In this document: one piece after another, positions 25,226 to 32,926 of the stretch
Position numbering within the stretch: the stretch's first letter is position 1
Layout of the letters: the number at the start of each line of letters is the position of its first letter
Origin: Hyphomicrobiales bacterium
GTDB taxonomy: Bacteria > Pseudomonadota > Alphaproteobacteria > Rhizobiales > Rhizobiaceae
NCBI GenBank assembly: GCA_900472575.1
Contig: UCIV01000036.1
Location: 1-64,000 of the forward strand
Reading direction: 5' to 3'
DNA length: 64,000 nucleotides
Notes under the pieces: generated by a model
What the model was told of the DNA's origin: nothing
The model's input: the letters and a program-made list of their open reading frames with translations, nothing else
The model's database searches: none
Made by a program: the position numbers and the translations under genes

Positions 25226-26152
25226 TTAGCGTGATGCTTTGTAGAGTTTCTTCGCAATCTCGAACATTTCTTCCGGGGCATAGTCAGGCGTAAACGCCGA
25301 TGGAACCCCGATAAGCTGCTGGATTTTTCCGCCTTCAGGCATGCCGTCGATGACCTCGAGCTCACCTGGTGGATCCGTAGGCAATGCAACTTCGCCATTA
25401 CCCCAAATTCCTGACATCTCTTTATAATCGCCTGGGCTGAACGTATAAAGACGGCGGTGAGAACCCTCATCCAAATATTTCTGGCACTCGGGAACTTTAT
25501 CGAGAGGAATGTTCGGTGTCGGGAGGAATTTCTTGACGTCGACGCCGGTGATCTTTTCAAGCGCCAGTGCGTATGCGTGCGCGTGGACGGAACCACGCAC
25601 AAGGAGATAGCCGCAGACTTCACGACCGGTCGGATCAGAGAGTGTTTCGTAGACCCGTAGCTTGTGAAGGCGCGCGCCGCATTCGAGGTGAAAGTTGTGC
25701 AGGAGGTCGACCACCACGTTGCCCGTGGTTGTGATGAAATCGTTATTCCATGAAACGCCGTTGCTATTGACGGGCATCGCACCGCCGCCACCAGACAGGA
25801 ACGCCGCAGCGAGGCGAATATCTTTCATCCCTTCCCACGGAGCGCCTGAGATATCGCCTCCATCGCCTTCGTCACCGCCCGGAATGTCTGGACCATTATT
25901 GAGCATGGCAACGCCATTGCTAACGAGTTCGACGTGGCCAAGCTCCTCCGCCGTAATGCTGGCGACGAGGCTATAGAATGGCTTGAGCTTTTCCTTGCTG
26001 CGGAAATTGAAGCTTTGGAACATGTAGTTTCCAAGCGTCGACATTTCTCCGTACTTCCCGCCGAGAAGCTCCTGCAGAGCGGCGGCGGCATTTGGGTCTG
26101 CGCGTTTTGGAGCTGGCAGGTTGGCCTGCAGCTGGTCTACTCTCATGAACAT
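25226..26152 (-). CDS. Manganese (non-heme) catalase
   Basis: Mn-catalases break down hydrogen peroxide at a di-manganese site in a four-helix bundle. The 308-residue product shows the family helices with their Glu/His ligands: LASI-TAEELGHVELVSNGVA (~68-85), NFHLECGARLHKLRVYE (~155) and RGSVHAHAYALALEKITG (~190). The length is normal. The start can be the first ATG (26152) or the one two codons later. An EcfG-type promoter at 26186-26210 gives a leader of about 25-30 bases. It follows other stress-protective genes and may replace the broken heme catalase at 7369. Confidence 0.93.
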   Translation of the reverse strand: MFMRVDQLQANLPAPKRADPNAAAALQELLGGKYGEMSTLGNYMFQSFNFRSKEKLKPFYSLVASITAEELGHVELVSNGVAMLNNGPDIPGGDEGDGGDISGAPWEGMKDIRLAAAFLSGGGGAMPVNSNGVSWNNDFITTTGNVVVDLLHNFHLECGARLHKLRVYETLSDPTGREVCGYLLVRGSVHAHAYALALEKITGVDVKKFLPTPNIPLDKVPECQKYLDEGSHRRLYTFSPGDYKEMSGIWGNGEVALPTDPPGELEVIDGMPEGGKIQQLIGVPSAFTPDYAPEEMFEIAKKLYKASR

Positions 26153-26185
26153 GTGCCGTTCCTTCTTAGTTGGATGACGCCAACG

Positions 26186-26210
26186 AACAAGACGACCTGG
26201 ATCGAGTTCC
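26186..26210 (-). promoter_or_regulatory. EcfG-type promoter candidate for Mn-catalase
   Basis: On the minus strand GGAAC, 17 bases, GTT, with the last base 34 bases from the catalase ATG. Catalases and ferritin-like genes are known EcfG targets in alphaproteobacteria. Confidence 0.65.
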
Positions 26211-26368
26211 CCAGCGTCAAAAAGAAAAAGGAATGGCGGTCAACCATTGCGTATCGGCGAACGCGCGCCTGCTTATCCAGTCAAAGCTCGCCAGCGGGTC
26301 GCCAGTCTCATCTCCAGACGGAGAAGAAGCGCTTAAGAAGTATTTAGCGGGAACTCTTACTGAATTTC

Positions 26369-26860
26369 TTGCTCAGAGATTTCGACTTGGACAAGATGGG
26401 TCAAACCATCGACACCTCGTTGACCGGGAAGATATCCACGATTCCCGAGTCCACGGTGAAAATGCACATCCGCGAAACCATCGCATTCGAGACGAAGAAA
26501 GCGGAGTTTGTGGAAAAATTGCTCATCCTAACAATTGGCCAGCACACATTCGTCGACCGCAAAATGGTCTATGCGTGGAGGGAAGCAGGAGTCGAACTGA
26601 TTGGACCCGTTCTATCCATAGGTCGGATCTCCCGCGTAGCGATTGGCTTAGTCGTGGGCGCGATAATCGACCTAGACTTAGACAGTGACGCGCTTATCCT
26701 CCTGACTGATCAACTGGATGGGCTGGGAATCCCGGCCATCTTTGCGGGATCGCAGACAGGGAAGGCACAAACGAGCGGCTTCTGCATGTCACGCGAGCGC
26801 GAGGCGATCACTGCGATCATGGCCGCGCTTCTCACGCAGCATAAAGTGACAAAGCATTAA
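26369..26860 (+). CDS. Receiver-like ORF, probably degenerate
   Basis: The C-terminal ~100 residues resemble a response-regulator receiver of the rhizobial stand-alone type. VEKLLILTIGQHTFVDRKMV fits strand 1 and helix 1, ELIGPVLSIGRI fits strand 2, GAIIDLDLDSDALILL has an Asp at the phosphorylation strand, and LGIPAIFAGSQ fits strand 4. The acidic pair after strand 1 is missing, so phosphorylation is doubtful. A different frame from an ATG at 26233 gives a protein-like stretch (CVSANARLLIQSKLASG) that may be the original N-terminus joined by a frameshift near 26390. The start is a weak TTG. It could be a decaying gene rather than an active one. Confidence 0.4.
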   Translation: MLRDFDLDKMGQTIDTSLTGKISTIPESTVKMHIRETIAFETKKAEFVEKLLILTIGQHTFVDRKMVYAWREAGVELIGPVLSIGRISRVAIGLVVGAIIDLDLDSDALILLTDQLDGLGIPAIFAGSQTGKAQTSGFCMSREREAITAIMAALLTQHKVTKH

Positions 26861-26937
26861 CTTATGTGATTGAGCGGCCAATAGGAGAAGATACGCTGAG
26901 TTGTACCGACCGCGAGGCCGAACAGGAGGAGCGATCA

Positions 26938-27267
26938 GTGCAGACAGATCCCAAAGTATTTCCAACGGTTTTTTACCCCTCGGATATCCGGGCAATGGCG
27001 GCCGCGTATCGAGTGGCCGTGACTCGTCCGATTTGCGCGGATGTCGACCCTGTATTTCTTGCCAGGGCTTTGTTGCATTTCTACGTCCGAGCCCTGGTAG
27101 ACCCTGATCGCCTTAGCGAACTGACGTTCAGGCTCGTAGGCAAACGTCGCGATGAGGGCCGGGAGGCTCATCGCACGAGCACACCAAGCGCATCCGCTCT
27201 AGCACAGCCCGGATCCCTTCCTGTCAAGGACGGCGCAACACCTCGAGGTAGTTCCAATGGATCGTGA
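26938..27267 (+). CDS. Hypothetical protein overlapping the sigma factor gene
   Basis: The 109-residue product has a helical core (FYPSDIRAMAAAYRVAV, then DPVFLARALLHFYVRALVDP) and a Ser/Ala-rich tail. I do not recognise a family. I chose the GTG at 26938 because AGGAGG sits nine bases upstream; an upstream in-frame start at 26866 has none. Its end overlaps the start of the EcfG-like sigma gene by 11 bases, so the two are translated from one message. In other alphaproteobacteria this position is often held by the anti-sigma factor NepR. This protein is longer and lacks the NepR helices I would expect. Confidence 0.6.
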   Translation: MQTDPKVFPTVFYPSDIRAMAAAYRVAVTRPICADVDPVFLARALLHFYVRALVDPDRLSELTFRLVGKRRDEGREAHRTSTPSASALAQPGSLPVKDGATPRGSSNGS

Positions 27268-27754
27268 TACCGACGATGGTATTCGCGCCGACATGATCAG
27301 GCTCATTCCTGAAATCCGGAAATTTGCGAAGCGCTTCTCAGACAATCCCAACGACGTCGATGATCTCGTTCAGGAAACACTCCTGCGCGGCCTCGCCAAC
27401 CTCGACAAGTTCCAGCCGGGCACCCGCCTCAGATCGTGGCTGTTTACGATCCTTCGCAACTCGTTCTGCACTCGCTACCAACGAAGCGTGAGAGAAGCGC
27501 CCGGTCGTGAGGATTGTGTCTCGCTACAGTCATCCGTGCCTCCTGCGCAGGAATGGTCAATCCGAATGCAAGAATTCAACAGGGCTATCGCAAGCCTTTC
27601 GCCCGAGCACCGAGGGGCATTCGATGCGGTTCTTGTGGACGGCGACAGTTACGAGGCTGCGGCTAAGAGATGTGGATGCCCAGTCGGCACTGTTAAAAGC
27701 CGGGTGAACCGGGCTCGACTAGCGCTCACGGAGCAAATGGGTGGCGCCCCATGA
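27257..27754 (+). CDS. ECF sigma factor, EcfG-like (general stress response)
   Basis: This 165-residue sigma factor directs RNA polymerase to a separate promoter class. Region 2 is clear (RLIPEIRKFAKRFSDN, then DDLVQETLLRGLANLDKFQP and LRSWLFTILRNSF). Region 4 follows (IASLSPEHRGAFDAVLVDG, then YEAAAKRCGCPVGTVKSRVN). The phrases R-x-W-L-F-T-I-L-R-N and C-G-C-x-V-G-T-x-K-S-R-V-N-R-A-R are typical of EcfG/RpoE2 proteins, which recognise GGAAC promoters. At least ten such promoter sites surround it. No PhyR gene is adjacent, so control may come from elsewhere in the genome. Rhizobia often carry extra plasmid-borne EcfG paralogues. Confidence 0.88.
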   Translation: MDRDTDDGIRADMIRLIPEIRKFAKRFSDNPNDVDDLVQETLLRGLANLDKFQPGTRLRSWLFTILRNSFCTRYQRSVREAPGREDCVSLQSSVPPAQEWSIRMQEFNRAIASLSPEHRGAFDAVLVDGDSYEAAAKRCGCPVGTVKSRVNRARLALTEQMGGAP

Positions 27755-27898
27755 TATGGATCCATAATTGCCCAACCTATCATATGTGCTGGTGATCGCC
27801 GGGGTTTGCATATCTAATCATCACCTCACCCGCACCTTGTTCGCCAGCTCGTGACAGATCGACAATGCGCTCCCGCCACAGCACGGGAGCCTAGCCAT

Positions 27899-28128
27899 AT
27901 GCCGCGGTACTTTTTTCACGTTCTCAACGGCAAAGCGGTCGTCGATGAAATCGGCTTTGATCTTAAAAACTCGGACAAGATGCGCACCGAAGCGATTCGA
28001 GCCGCTGGGCAGATGTTGAGTGACGGCAAGCACAGCTGGAACGGTCAAGCGTGGCAAACGGTCGTAACTATGTCGCCGGAACCATCGTTTTCGGCGTGAA
28101 CTTCTCAGTAGACCGCCACGGTCTTTAG
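27899..28128 (+). pseudogene. DUF6894 family gene with late frameshift
   Basis: The frame reads MPRYFFHVLNGKAVVDEIGF and EAIRAAGQMLSDGKHSWNGQ, close to the intact copy at 20406. At about 28060 the original frame is lost; the current ORF stops at 28099. The other frame still encodes GTIVFGVNFSVDRHGL up to a TAG at 28126-28128, identical in its end to the 20406 product. One indel near 28060 therefore separates the last ~20 residues. The first two-thirds could still be translated as a 66-aa protein. Upstream similarity to the 20406 copy includes a shared 15-base element at 27778. Confidence 0.7.
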
Positions 28129-28499
28129 GCTTGTCGGATGAACTAGGAAGAGTTCCTCGCACTTCGTAGGGGCCATTTACAAAAGTTCCAGAACTAGGGT
28201 GCGCCATATGCCCCTCGCAAGGGGCTGTACCGGCTAGAACTCGGGTAGGTCCCATTCTAACAGATAAGGAACCTGCCGTATCCGCCGCAAGGACTGTTCG
28301 TCGTCTCGGCGTTGAGGTGGAGGAACAGTGGGTCGCCTCGGGCGCGAAATGGCAGCCCAAGTCGTCATGAGAGATCGTCGCCGCTCTGAAGGAGATTGGG
28401 TTTGTGAGCAACCTCGTGGAGTACCGCGGAGACACGATGTCTCCCGACTTCAACTAACCATCGTGCCAGGTTCCGACTGTCACTGCTGATAAGGATTGA
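28129..28499 (+). other. Gap with a possible decayed ORF
   Basis: A plus-strand frame from ~28230 to a TAA at 28455-28457 reads PAVSAARTVRRLGVEVEEQW, then GAKWQPKSS, an in-frame TGA, then EIVAALKEIGFVSNLVEYRG. It looks protein-like but belongs to no family I can name. The internal stop argues that it is a relic. No EcfG-type promoter was found here. Confidence 0.3.
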
Positions 28500-29018
28500 A
28501 TGATGCATTACCCCCGTATACTAATGATAGCTGCTTTCGCCATCACCTACTCCTTCGCAACCTTTAGCATGCTTCCGGCCTATGCTCAGGACGCTGCGAG
28601 CACAGCGTTCGCTCAAAAGGCTGCGCAGGCCGACATGTTCGAAATCGAAGCGGGCAAAGTCGCTATTGCGCGTGGCAAGGATGATGCCGCCAAACAGTTT
28701 GCCCGCGACATGGTGATGGATCACACCAAGTCTTCTACGGATTTGAAATCGGCTGTCGAGGCCGAGAAAATCGAACTTCCAACAGGGCTGACGAAGGAAA
28801 ACACCGACAAGCTCGCCGCCCTCGAAGTGGCGTCAGATGCGGATTTCGACCAAGCGTATCTCGCAACCCAGGTCGCGGCCCACGAGGAGGCTGTCGCGAT
28901 GTTTACCTCGTACGTCAAGGATGGGCCTGACGGTCCTATCAAAAACTTTGCGACAGCAACGCTTGGGACGTTGAGAACACATGCGATCAAGGTTCACGGT
29001 TTGACCGATAACAAATAA
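28500..29018 (+). CDS. DUF4142 secreted protein
   Basis: The 172-residue protein has a signal peptide (ILMIAAFAITYSFATFSMLP, cleaved near YAQ-D). A DUF4142 domain of ferritin-like helical shape follows: AFAQKAAQADMFEIEAGKVA, FARDMVMDHTKSSTDL and AHEEAVAMFTSYVKDGPDGP. Members are periplasmic or outer-membrane-associated, induced by stress, and of unknown activity. The start is ATGATG at 28500. It precedes the second DUF892 gene on the same strand. Together they make a stress block with the membrane protein at 29763. Confidence 0.85.
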   Translation: MMHYPRILMIAAFAITYSFATFSMLPAYAQDAASTAFAQKAAQADMFEIEAGKVAIARGKDDAAKQFARDMVMDHTKSSTDLKSAVEAEKIELPTGLTKENTDKLAALEVASDADFDQAYLATQVAAHEEAVAMFTSYVKDGPDGPIKNFATATLGTLRTHAIKVHGLTDNK

Positions 29019-29034
29019 TCGCGCTCAAAGCGGT

Positions 29035-29059
29035 GGAACTTATTACGCGGCTACGTGTC
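29035..29059 (+). promoter_or_regulatory. EcfG-like promoter candidate for the second DUF892 gene
   Basis: GGAAC, 17 bases, GTC: one base from the pattern at the -10 part. It ends ~38 bases before the ATG at 29098. Confidence 0.4.
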
Positions 29060-29097
29060 CGATGGCCGCATTTTCGACCCTAGCAATTATGGAGCCT

Positions 29098-29601
29098 ATG
29101 ATTTCAGAGAAGACTTTGGACGATCTGTTCCTTGATACGCTCAAGGATATCTATTTTGCCGAGAAGCAGATCTTGAAGGCATTGCCCAAGATGGCACGTG
29201 CCGCCCAATCCCCTGAGGGCAAGCAGGCTTTTCTGACTCACAAAGACCAGACAGAAGGTCAGATCGAACGCCTCCAGCAGGTAGTTGAGCTGATCAGCAA
29301 GCCGGCGCGTGGCAAAACCTGCGAAGCGATCCAGGGCATTCTTGCTGAAGGCGAGGAGATCATGGAAGAATTCATGGGATCGCCCGCCCTTGACGCGAGC
29401 TTGATCGCATCGGCGCAAGCCGTCGAGCACTACGAAATCGCGCGCTATGGAACGTTGAAAAGCTGGGCCAGTCAGCTGGGGCTGACGGACGCCGTTCCGC
29501 TGCTGGATGCCAATCTGCAGGAAGAATTGCAGACCGACGAGCTGCTTACCCAATTGGGAGAGGCCTCAGCCAATCCCAAGGGCGCCAAGAAAGTCGCTTA
29601 G
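29098..29601 (+). CDS. DUF892 (YciE/YciF-type) ferritin-like protein, second copy
   Basis: At 167 residues this is a close paralogue of the 6739 gene, with the same helices (EKTLDDLFLDTLKDIYFAEK, CEAIQGILAEGEEIM, AVEHYEIARYGTLKSWA). The Ala/Lys tail is shorter, ending PKGAKKVA. The start was chosen by alignment with that paralogue; an ATG three codons earlier is also possible. The role is presumably the same: a di-metal helical bundle protein induced by stress. Nucleotide divergence from the first copy suggests an old duplication or separate acquisition. Confidence 0.9.
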   Translation: MISEKTLDDLFLDTLKDIYFAEKQILKALPKMARAAQSPEGKQAFLTHKDQTEGQIERLQQVVELISKPARGKTCEAIQGILAEGEEIMEEFMGSPALDASLIASAQAVEHYEIARYGTLKSWASQLGLTDAVPLLDANLQEELQTDELLTQLGEASANPKGAKKVA

Positions 29602-29697
29602 ATACTGTTCTGACCTCACTGATCAGAGGCCGCCGCCAGGAGGCCTCACTTTTTCCGAAGCGCGTTCGCTCAGTATCAAACTTGATTTCATGGGCGT

Positions 29698-29722
29698 GGA
29701 ACTCCTTCCTCAGCTGCATGTT
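29698..29722 (+). promoter_or_regulatory. EcfG-type promoter candidate for the 29763 membrane protein
   Basis: GGAAC, 17 bases, GTT, ending 40 bases before the ATG. An AGGAGAA ribosome site follows. Confidence 0.65.
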
Positions 29723-29762
29723 AGCGAGCTCCGAATATCGATAGCGATCCAGGAGAATTCCT

Positions 29763-30659
29763 ATGACAGTTCCTATTCCAGCCCGTGATAGCGATAGCGG
29801 CTTCGCCTCTGGCGCAGCGTTCTATAAAATTTCCTGGGGAGCGGTTCTCGCTGGTGTTGCGATCGCTCTCGCCGCGCAGTTCTTGCTCAACCTCTTGGGC
29901 GTTGGTATCGGCGCTGGCGTACTCGACCCGACCACCTCCGATAACCCGGAAGCGTCTAACTTTTCGATAGCAGGGGGCATTTGGTTCGTGCTTGCGGGGA
30001 TCGTTTCAGCCTTCATCGGTGGCTATATCGCCAGCAGGCTATCGGGGCGACCCGACAAGCCGACTGGTGGGTTGCATGGTCTGACGACCTGGGCTGTGAC
30101 CACGCTAGTCGTCTTATTCATGTTGACCACGTCAGTTGGCGCTTTGATCGGCGGCGCGTTTTCCGGGCTTTCGAGCGTTATCAGCGGAGCCGGACAAACG
30201 GCTACGACCGCTGTGGCAGCAAGTGCCCCGGCGATGTCCAGCGCAACCGATCCGATGGCCGGAATAGAACGGCAGGTCCGCGGATCGACAGGAAATGATC
30301 CCGAGGCCCTGCAAGACGCAGCAGTTGCTGCTGTCCGGGCGGCCATGACGGGAGATGAAGCAGCGGCTGAGGACGCCCGGACACGCGCTGCCGATGCAGT
30401 CTCACGCGCCCAAGGCATCCCTGTTGATCAGGCCCGACTGCAAGTCGAACAGTATGAGAAGACCTACCATGACAACATTGAATCCGCCAAAAAGCAGGCC
30501 GCAGAGGCCGCCGGTCTCGCTGCCACGACGGTAGCAACAGGCGCAATCCTTGGCTTCCTTGCCTTGGCACTCGGTGCTGCCGCGTCATGGTTTGGCGGGA
30601 TTTCCGGCACGAGGGGCATTTTAAGGACCGACGACAAGCGTCACATCGCAGGCGCGTAA
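29763..30659 (+). CDS. Membrane protein of the rhizobial PhnA-like annotation group
   Basis: The 298-residue protein has membrane segments at ~22-55, ~70-92, ~105-130 and ~260-285. Between the third and fourth lies a ~110-residue Ala-rich, soluble, charged region (AAVAAVRAAMTGDEAAAEDA, then QYEKTYHDNIESAKKQ) likely to form coiled helices. A C-terminal GGISGTRGI tail follows. Similar proteins are labelled PhnA-like in rhizobial genomes, but no phosphonate link is supported by sequence. An exact EcfG-type promoter and AGGAGAA site precede the ATG, so it is a probable stress-induced envelope protein. Confidence 0.65.
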   Translation: MTVPIPARDSDSGFASGAAFYKISWGAVLAGVAIALAAQFLLNLLGVGIGAGVLDPTTSDNPEASNFSIAGGIWFVLAGIVSAFIGGYIASRLSGRPDKPTGGLHGLTTWAVTTLVVLFMLTTSVGALIGGAFSGLSSVISGAGQTATTAVAASAPAMSSATDPMAGIERQVRGSTGNDPEALQDAAVAAVRAAMTGDEAAAEDARTRAADAVSRAQGIPVDQARLQVEQYEKTYHDNIESAKKQAAEAAGLAATTVATGAILGFLALALGAAASWFGGISGTRGILRTDDKRHIAGA

Positions 30660-30910
30660 TAATAGCTTTCGATGCGAAGCATGATTCTGCACATGGCGCC
30701 TTGCGGGGCTTTATGCTGCCGGGGATGTGGTACCCGGCCTTGATCAGATAGCCAGCGCCATGGGGCAAGCGGCGATTGCGGCAACAACCATTCGAAACGA
30801 TATGAGCGCTTCGCGTACACTGTTGAGGTAGATAACGAGACACGGTTCATCCGCTTTCGACCCCCGGAGTTCACGACCTGCGATCGGGCAAAGATATTTT
30901 CTCAAGCCTC
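30660..30910. other. Gene-free stretch before the 30963 gene
   Basis: About 250 bases without a supported gene. One plus frame (DQIASAMGQAAIAATTIRND) looks faintly protein-like but is short and ends at a TAG. The right edge leads into an EcfG-type promoter. Confidence 0.3.
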
Positions 30911-30935
30911 GGAACTCGTGAACCAATGGGATGTT
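30911..30935 (+). promoter_or_regulatory. EcfG-type promoter candidate for the 30963 gene
   Basis: GGAAC, 17 bases, GTT, ending 27 bases before the ATG at 30963. Confidence 0.65.
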
Positions 30936-30962
30936 CGACGTCTCTAACGAGGAGATGGAAAT

Positions 30963-31172
30963 ATGAGCAACCCAGAAGACGATGCCAAGGGCCAGTACGC
31001 GCCCTCGCAGGCAGACCGTAAAGCGACCGGTGTTCACAGCGCAAAACCTACCGTGATCACGGGTTCGGAAGATGCGACAGTTCATCGAGATCCACCCGGG
31101 AAAAAGTCCGAGAAGGATTTCGATCTGAACTACGATCCCGCAGAGCCAAACGAGCAGAATTCTTGCGGCTAG
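30963..31172 (+). CDS. Small hydrophilic hypothetical protein (69 aa)
   Basis: The 69-residue product is strongly hydrophilic and probably disordered (DDAKGQYAPSQADRKATGVH, then GKKSEKDFDLNYDPAEPN). This resembles small stress-related hydrophilins, though I cannot assign a family. GAGGAGA precedes the ATG, and an EcfG-type promoter lies directly upstream. The desaturase gene follows after 214 bases and could share the transcript. Confidence 0.65.
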   Translation: MSNPEDDAKGQYAPSQADRKATGVHSAKPTVITGSEDATVHRDPPGKKSEKDFDLNYDPAEPNEQNSCG

Positions 31173-31386
31173 CCGTTATCATGGGCGGGAGCGAAAGCAC
31201 CCGCCCCTCCCCAATAATACCGTCGCAAGCCGATACGGCACTCCGCGCATGCTGCATTCGAACACGAACGAGATGTAACACTGACATCGTTGCATATCGT
31301 GTTGGGCTAAACCGCACCACCTTCCGAACCGACCAAAGTGTTGCGCGCCGAACAGAATTTCATCCACAAACTGAGGCAATCCATAA

Positions 31387-32466
31387 ATGAGTGCGACTTG
31401 CACATCAGATCTACAGTCAGGCTCAAACGAAAAAGCTTGGCTGAAGATCCTCGCAAAATATCGACAGCCAGATGTTGGTCGCAGCGTCTATGAGCTTGCA
31501 ATCACAGGGGTACCGTTCCTGCTGCTTTGGTTCGGCACCTGCTTTGCCGTCCATTTTGAGTTCTGGCCAGGCCTGGTTCTACTCGTGCCGGCGGCCGCAT
31601 TTCTGCTGAGGCTATTCATGCTCCAACACGACTGCGGCCATGGCTCCCTCTTCGGTCGTCGTCGCTGGGACGACTGGACCGGAAGAGTGATCGGCGTCCT
31701 GACGTTGACACCCTACGATTACTGGCGTCGAGCCCACGCCGAGCACCACGCCTCGGCCGGCAATCTCGACGGACGCGGGGTTGGCGATATTACGACCCTC
31801 ACTGTTCGCGAATATCATTCCCTGCCTACACGGGGAAAGGTCGCTTATCGGCTCTATCGGCATCCTGCCGTAATGTTTGGTCTCGGCCCAGCATTCCTGT
31901 TTCTGTTCAAACAAAGATTACCTTTCGGACTGATGCGCTCAGGCGCCCTTCCCTGGGTGTCGACACTCGCCACGAACGCCGCTGTTGCAGCGCTCGCTGT
32001 CGTGCTGATCTGGGCGGTGGGACTTGTACCTTTCCTCTTGGTTCATCTCCCAATCGTGTTGATTGCCAGTTCCGCAGGTGTCTGGCTTTTTTACGTTCAG
32101 CATCAGTTCGAGGATACACACTGGTCGAGGCAGCCAGAATGGAATTTCCCTTACGCAGCTATGCATGGAGCGTCACACTACGATCTCCCCGCGCCACTGC
32201 GATGGATCACCGGAAACATCGGAATGCATCATATCCACCATCTGTCGAGCAAAGTGCCCTTCTACAGATTGCCCGAAATTCTTCGGGATTACCCCGAACT
32301 GGCGAATGTGGGCCGGATCACCCTCCGTGATAGCCTTGCCTGCGTAAAACTCGTCTTGTGGGACGAGAAGACACAGCGACTAATCTCTTTGAAAGAAGCT
32401 CGGGCACAACAAAAAGGCGCGCCAACAGCGTCGCCGCCTGAAGCTCAACGTTCCCTGAAAGGATGA
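31387..32466 (+). CDS. Fatty acid desaturase (membrane di-iron type)
   Basis: The 359-residue enzyme introduces double bonds in acyl chains of membrane lipids using a di-iron centre. It has the three histidine boxes: HDCGH (~78), HAEHH (~113) and HHIHH (~281). Four hydrophobic segments lie between them (~36-75, ~160-180, ~195-240). Membrane adaptation under cold or stress is the likely use. It is the only complete copy of three in the window: an N-terminal relic lies at 3907 and a C-terminal fragment at 45175. It overlaps, or is coupled to, the small gene that starts at its stop. Confidence 0.92.
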   Translation: MSATCTSDLQSGSNEKAWLKILAKYRQPDVGRSVYELAITGVPFLLLWFGTCFAVHFEFWPGLVLLVPAAAFLLRLFMLQHDCGHGSLFGRRRWDDWTGRVIGVLTLTPYDYWRRAHAEHHASAGNLDGRGVGDITTLTVREYHSLPTRGKVAYRLYRHPAVMFGLGPAFLFLFKQRLPFGLMRSGALPWVSTLATNAAVAALAVVLIWAVGLVPFLLVHLPIVLIASSAGVWLFYVQHQFEDTHWSRQPEWNFPYAAMHGASHYDLPAPLRWITGNIGMHHIHHLSSKVPFYRLPEILRDYPELANVGRITLRDSLACVKLVLWDEKTQRLISLKEARAQQKGAPTASPPEAQRSLKG

Positions 32467-32471
32467 TAGCA

Positions 32472-32921
32472 ATGCACAATCTGAAAGAATTTGCCACGAG
32501 TTCCAACGGTGACCGATGGTTCCTCGGACGTAACGAGCAGAGCAGTGCAGCATTTGTTCTCCATCGAGGTAATCCTGCGTCGGGGGGGCATGAAACACGA
32601 AGCACTGTCGATTCATTCTTGGCGCAAGAGCCGAGGGGACCACAACACGACAGGCTCGCCGCCGCTCTTGCAGCTATCGAAGCGCCAGAAACTGCGGACG
32701 GCGGGGAGGAGGAAAAGACTCCATCACTGAAATTGGCCGAGGAATATCTCCGGCTAGGCGGCAAACGGCGAGCTAAGGTCGACGACAACATCGTCAACAC
32801 GCGGCTATGGGAGGACGAACCCAAGGAGGCTTCGGAATTCTGGGATGTCAAGGTTGAGCCAATGGAGGAGAAGCAGCGCCGCGAGGTCGAACTCCATCTG
32901 CCCTCGATCAGCGATGACTGA
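32472..32921 (+). CDS. Hypothetical protein with shared SSNGDRWFL domain
   Basis: The 149-residue protein starts with a ~65-residue domain (EFATSSNGDRWFLGRNE, FVLHRGNPASGGHETRS, then VDSFLAQEPRGPQHDRL). The same domain forms the C-terminus of the protein at 42837. The remaining part is acidic and helical and may be disordered. I do not know the family; the repeated W, H and GGHET residues look like a conserved fold. The ATG at 32472 lies six bases after the desaturase stop with AAAGGATG ahead, so the two genes are probably co-translated. Confidence 0.65.
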   Translation: MHNLKEFATSSNGDRWFLGRNEQSSAAFVLHRGNPASGGHETRSTVDSFLAQEPRGPQHDRLAAALAAIEAPETADGGEEEKTPSLKLAEEYLRLGGKRRAKVDDNIVNTRLWEDEPKEASEFWDVKVEPMEEKQRREVELHLPSISDD

Positions 32922-32926
32922 CGTCT

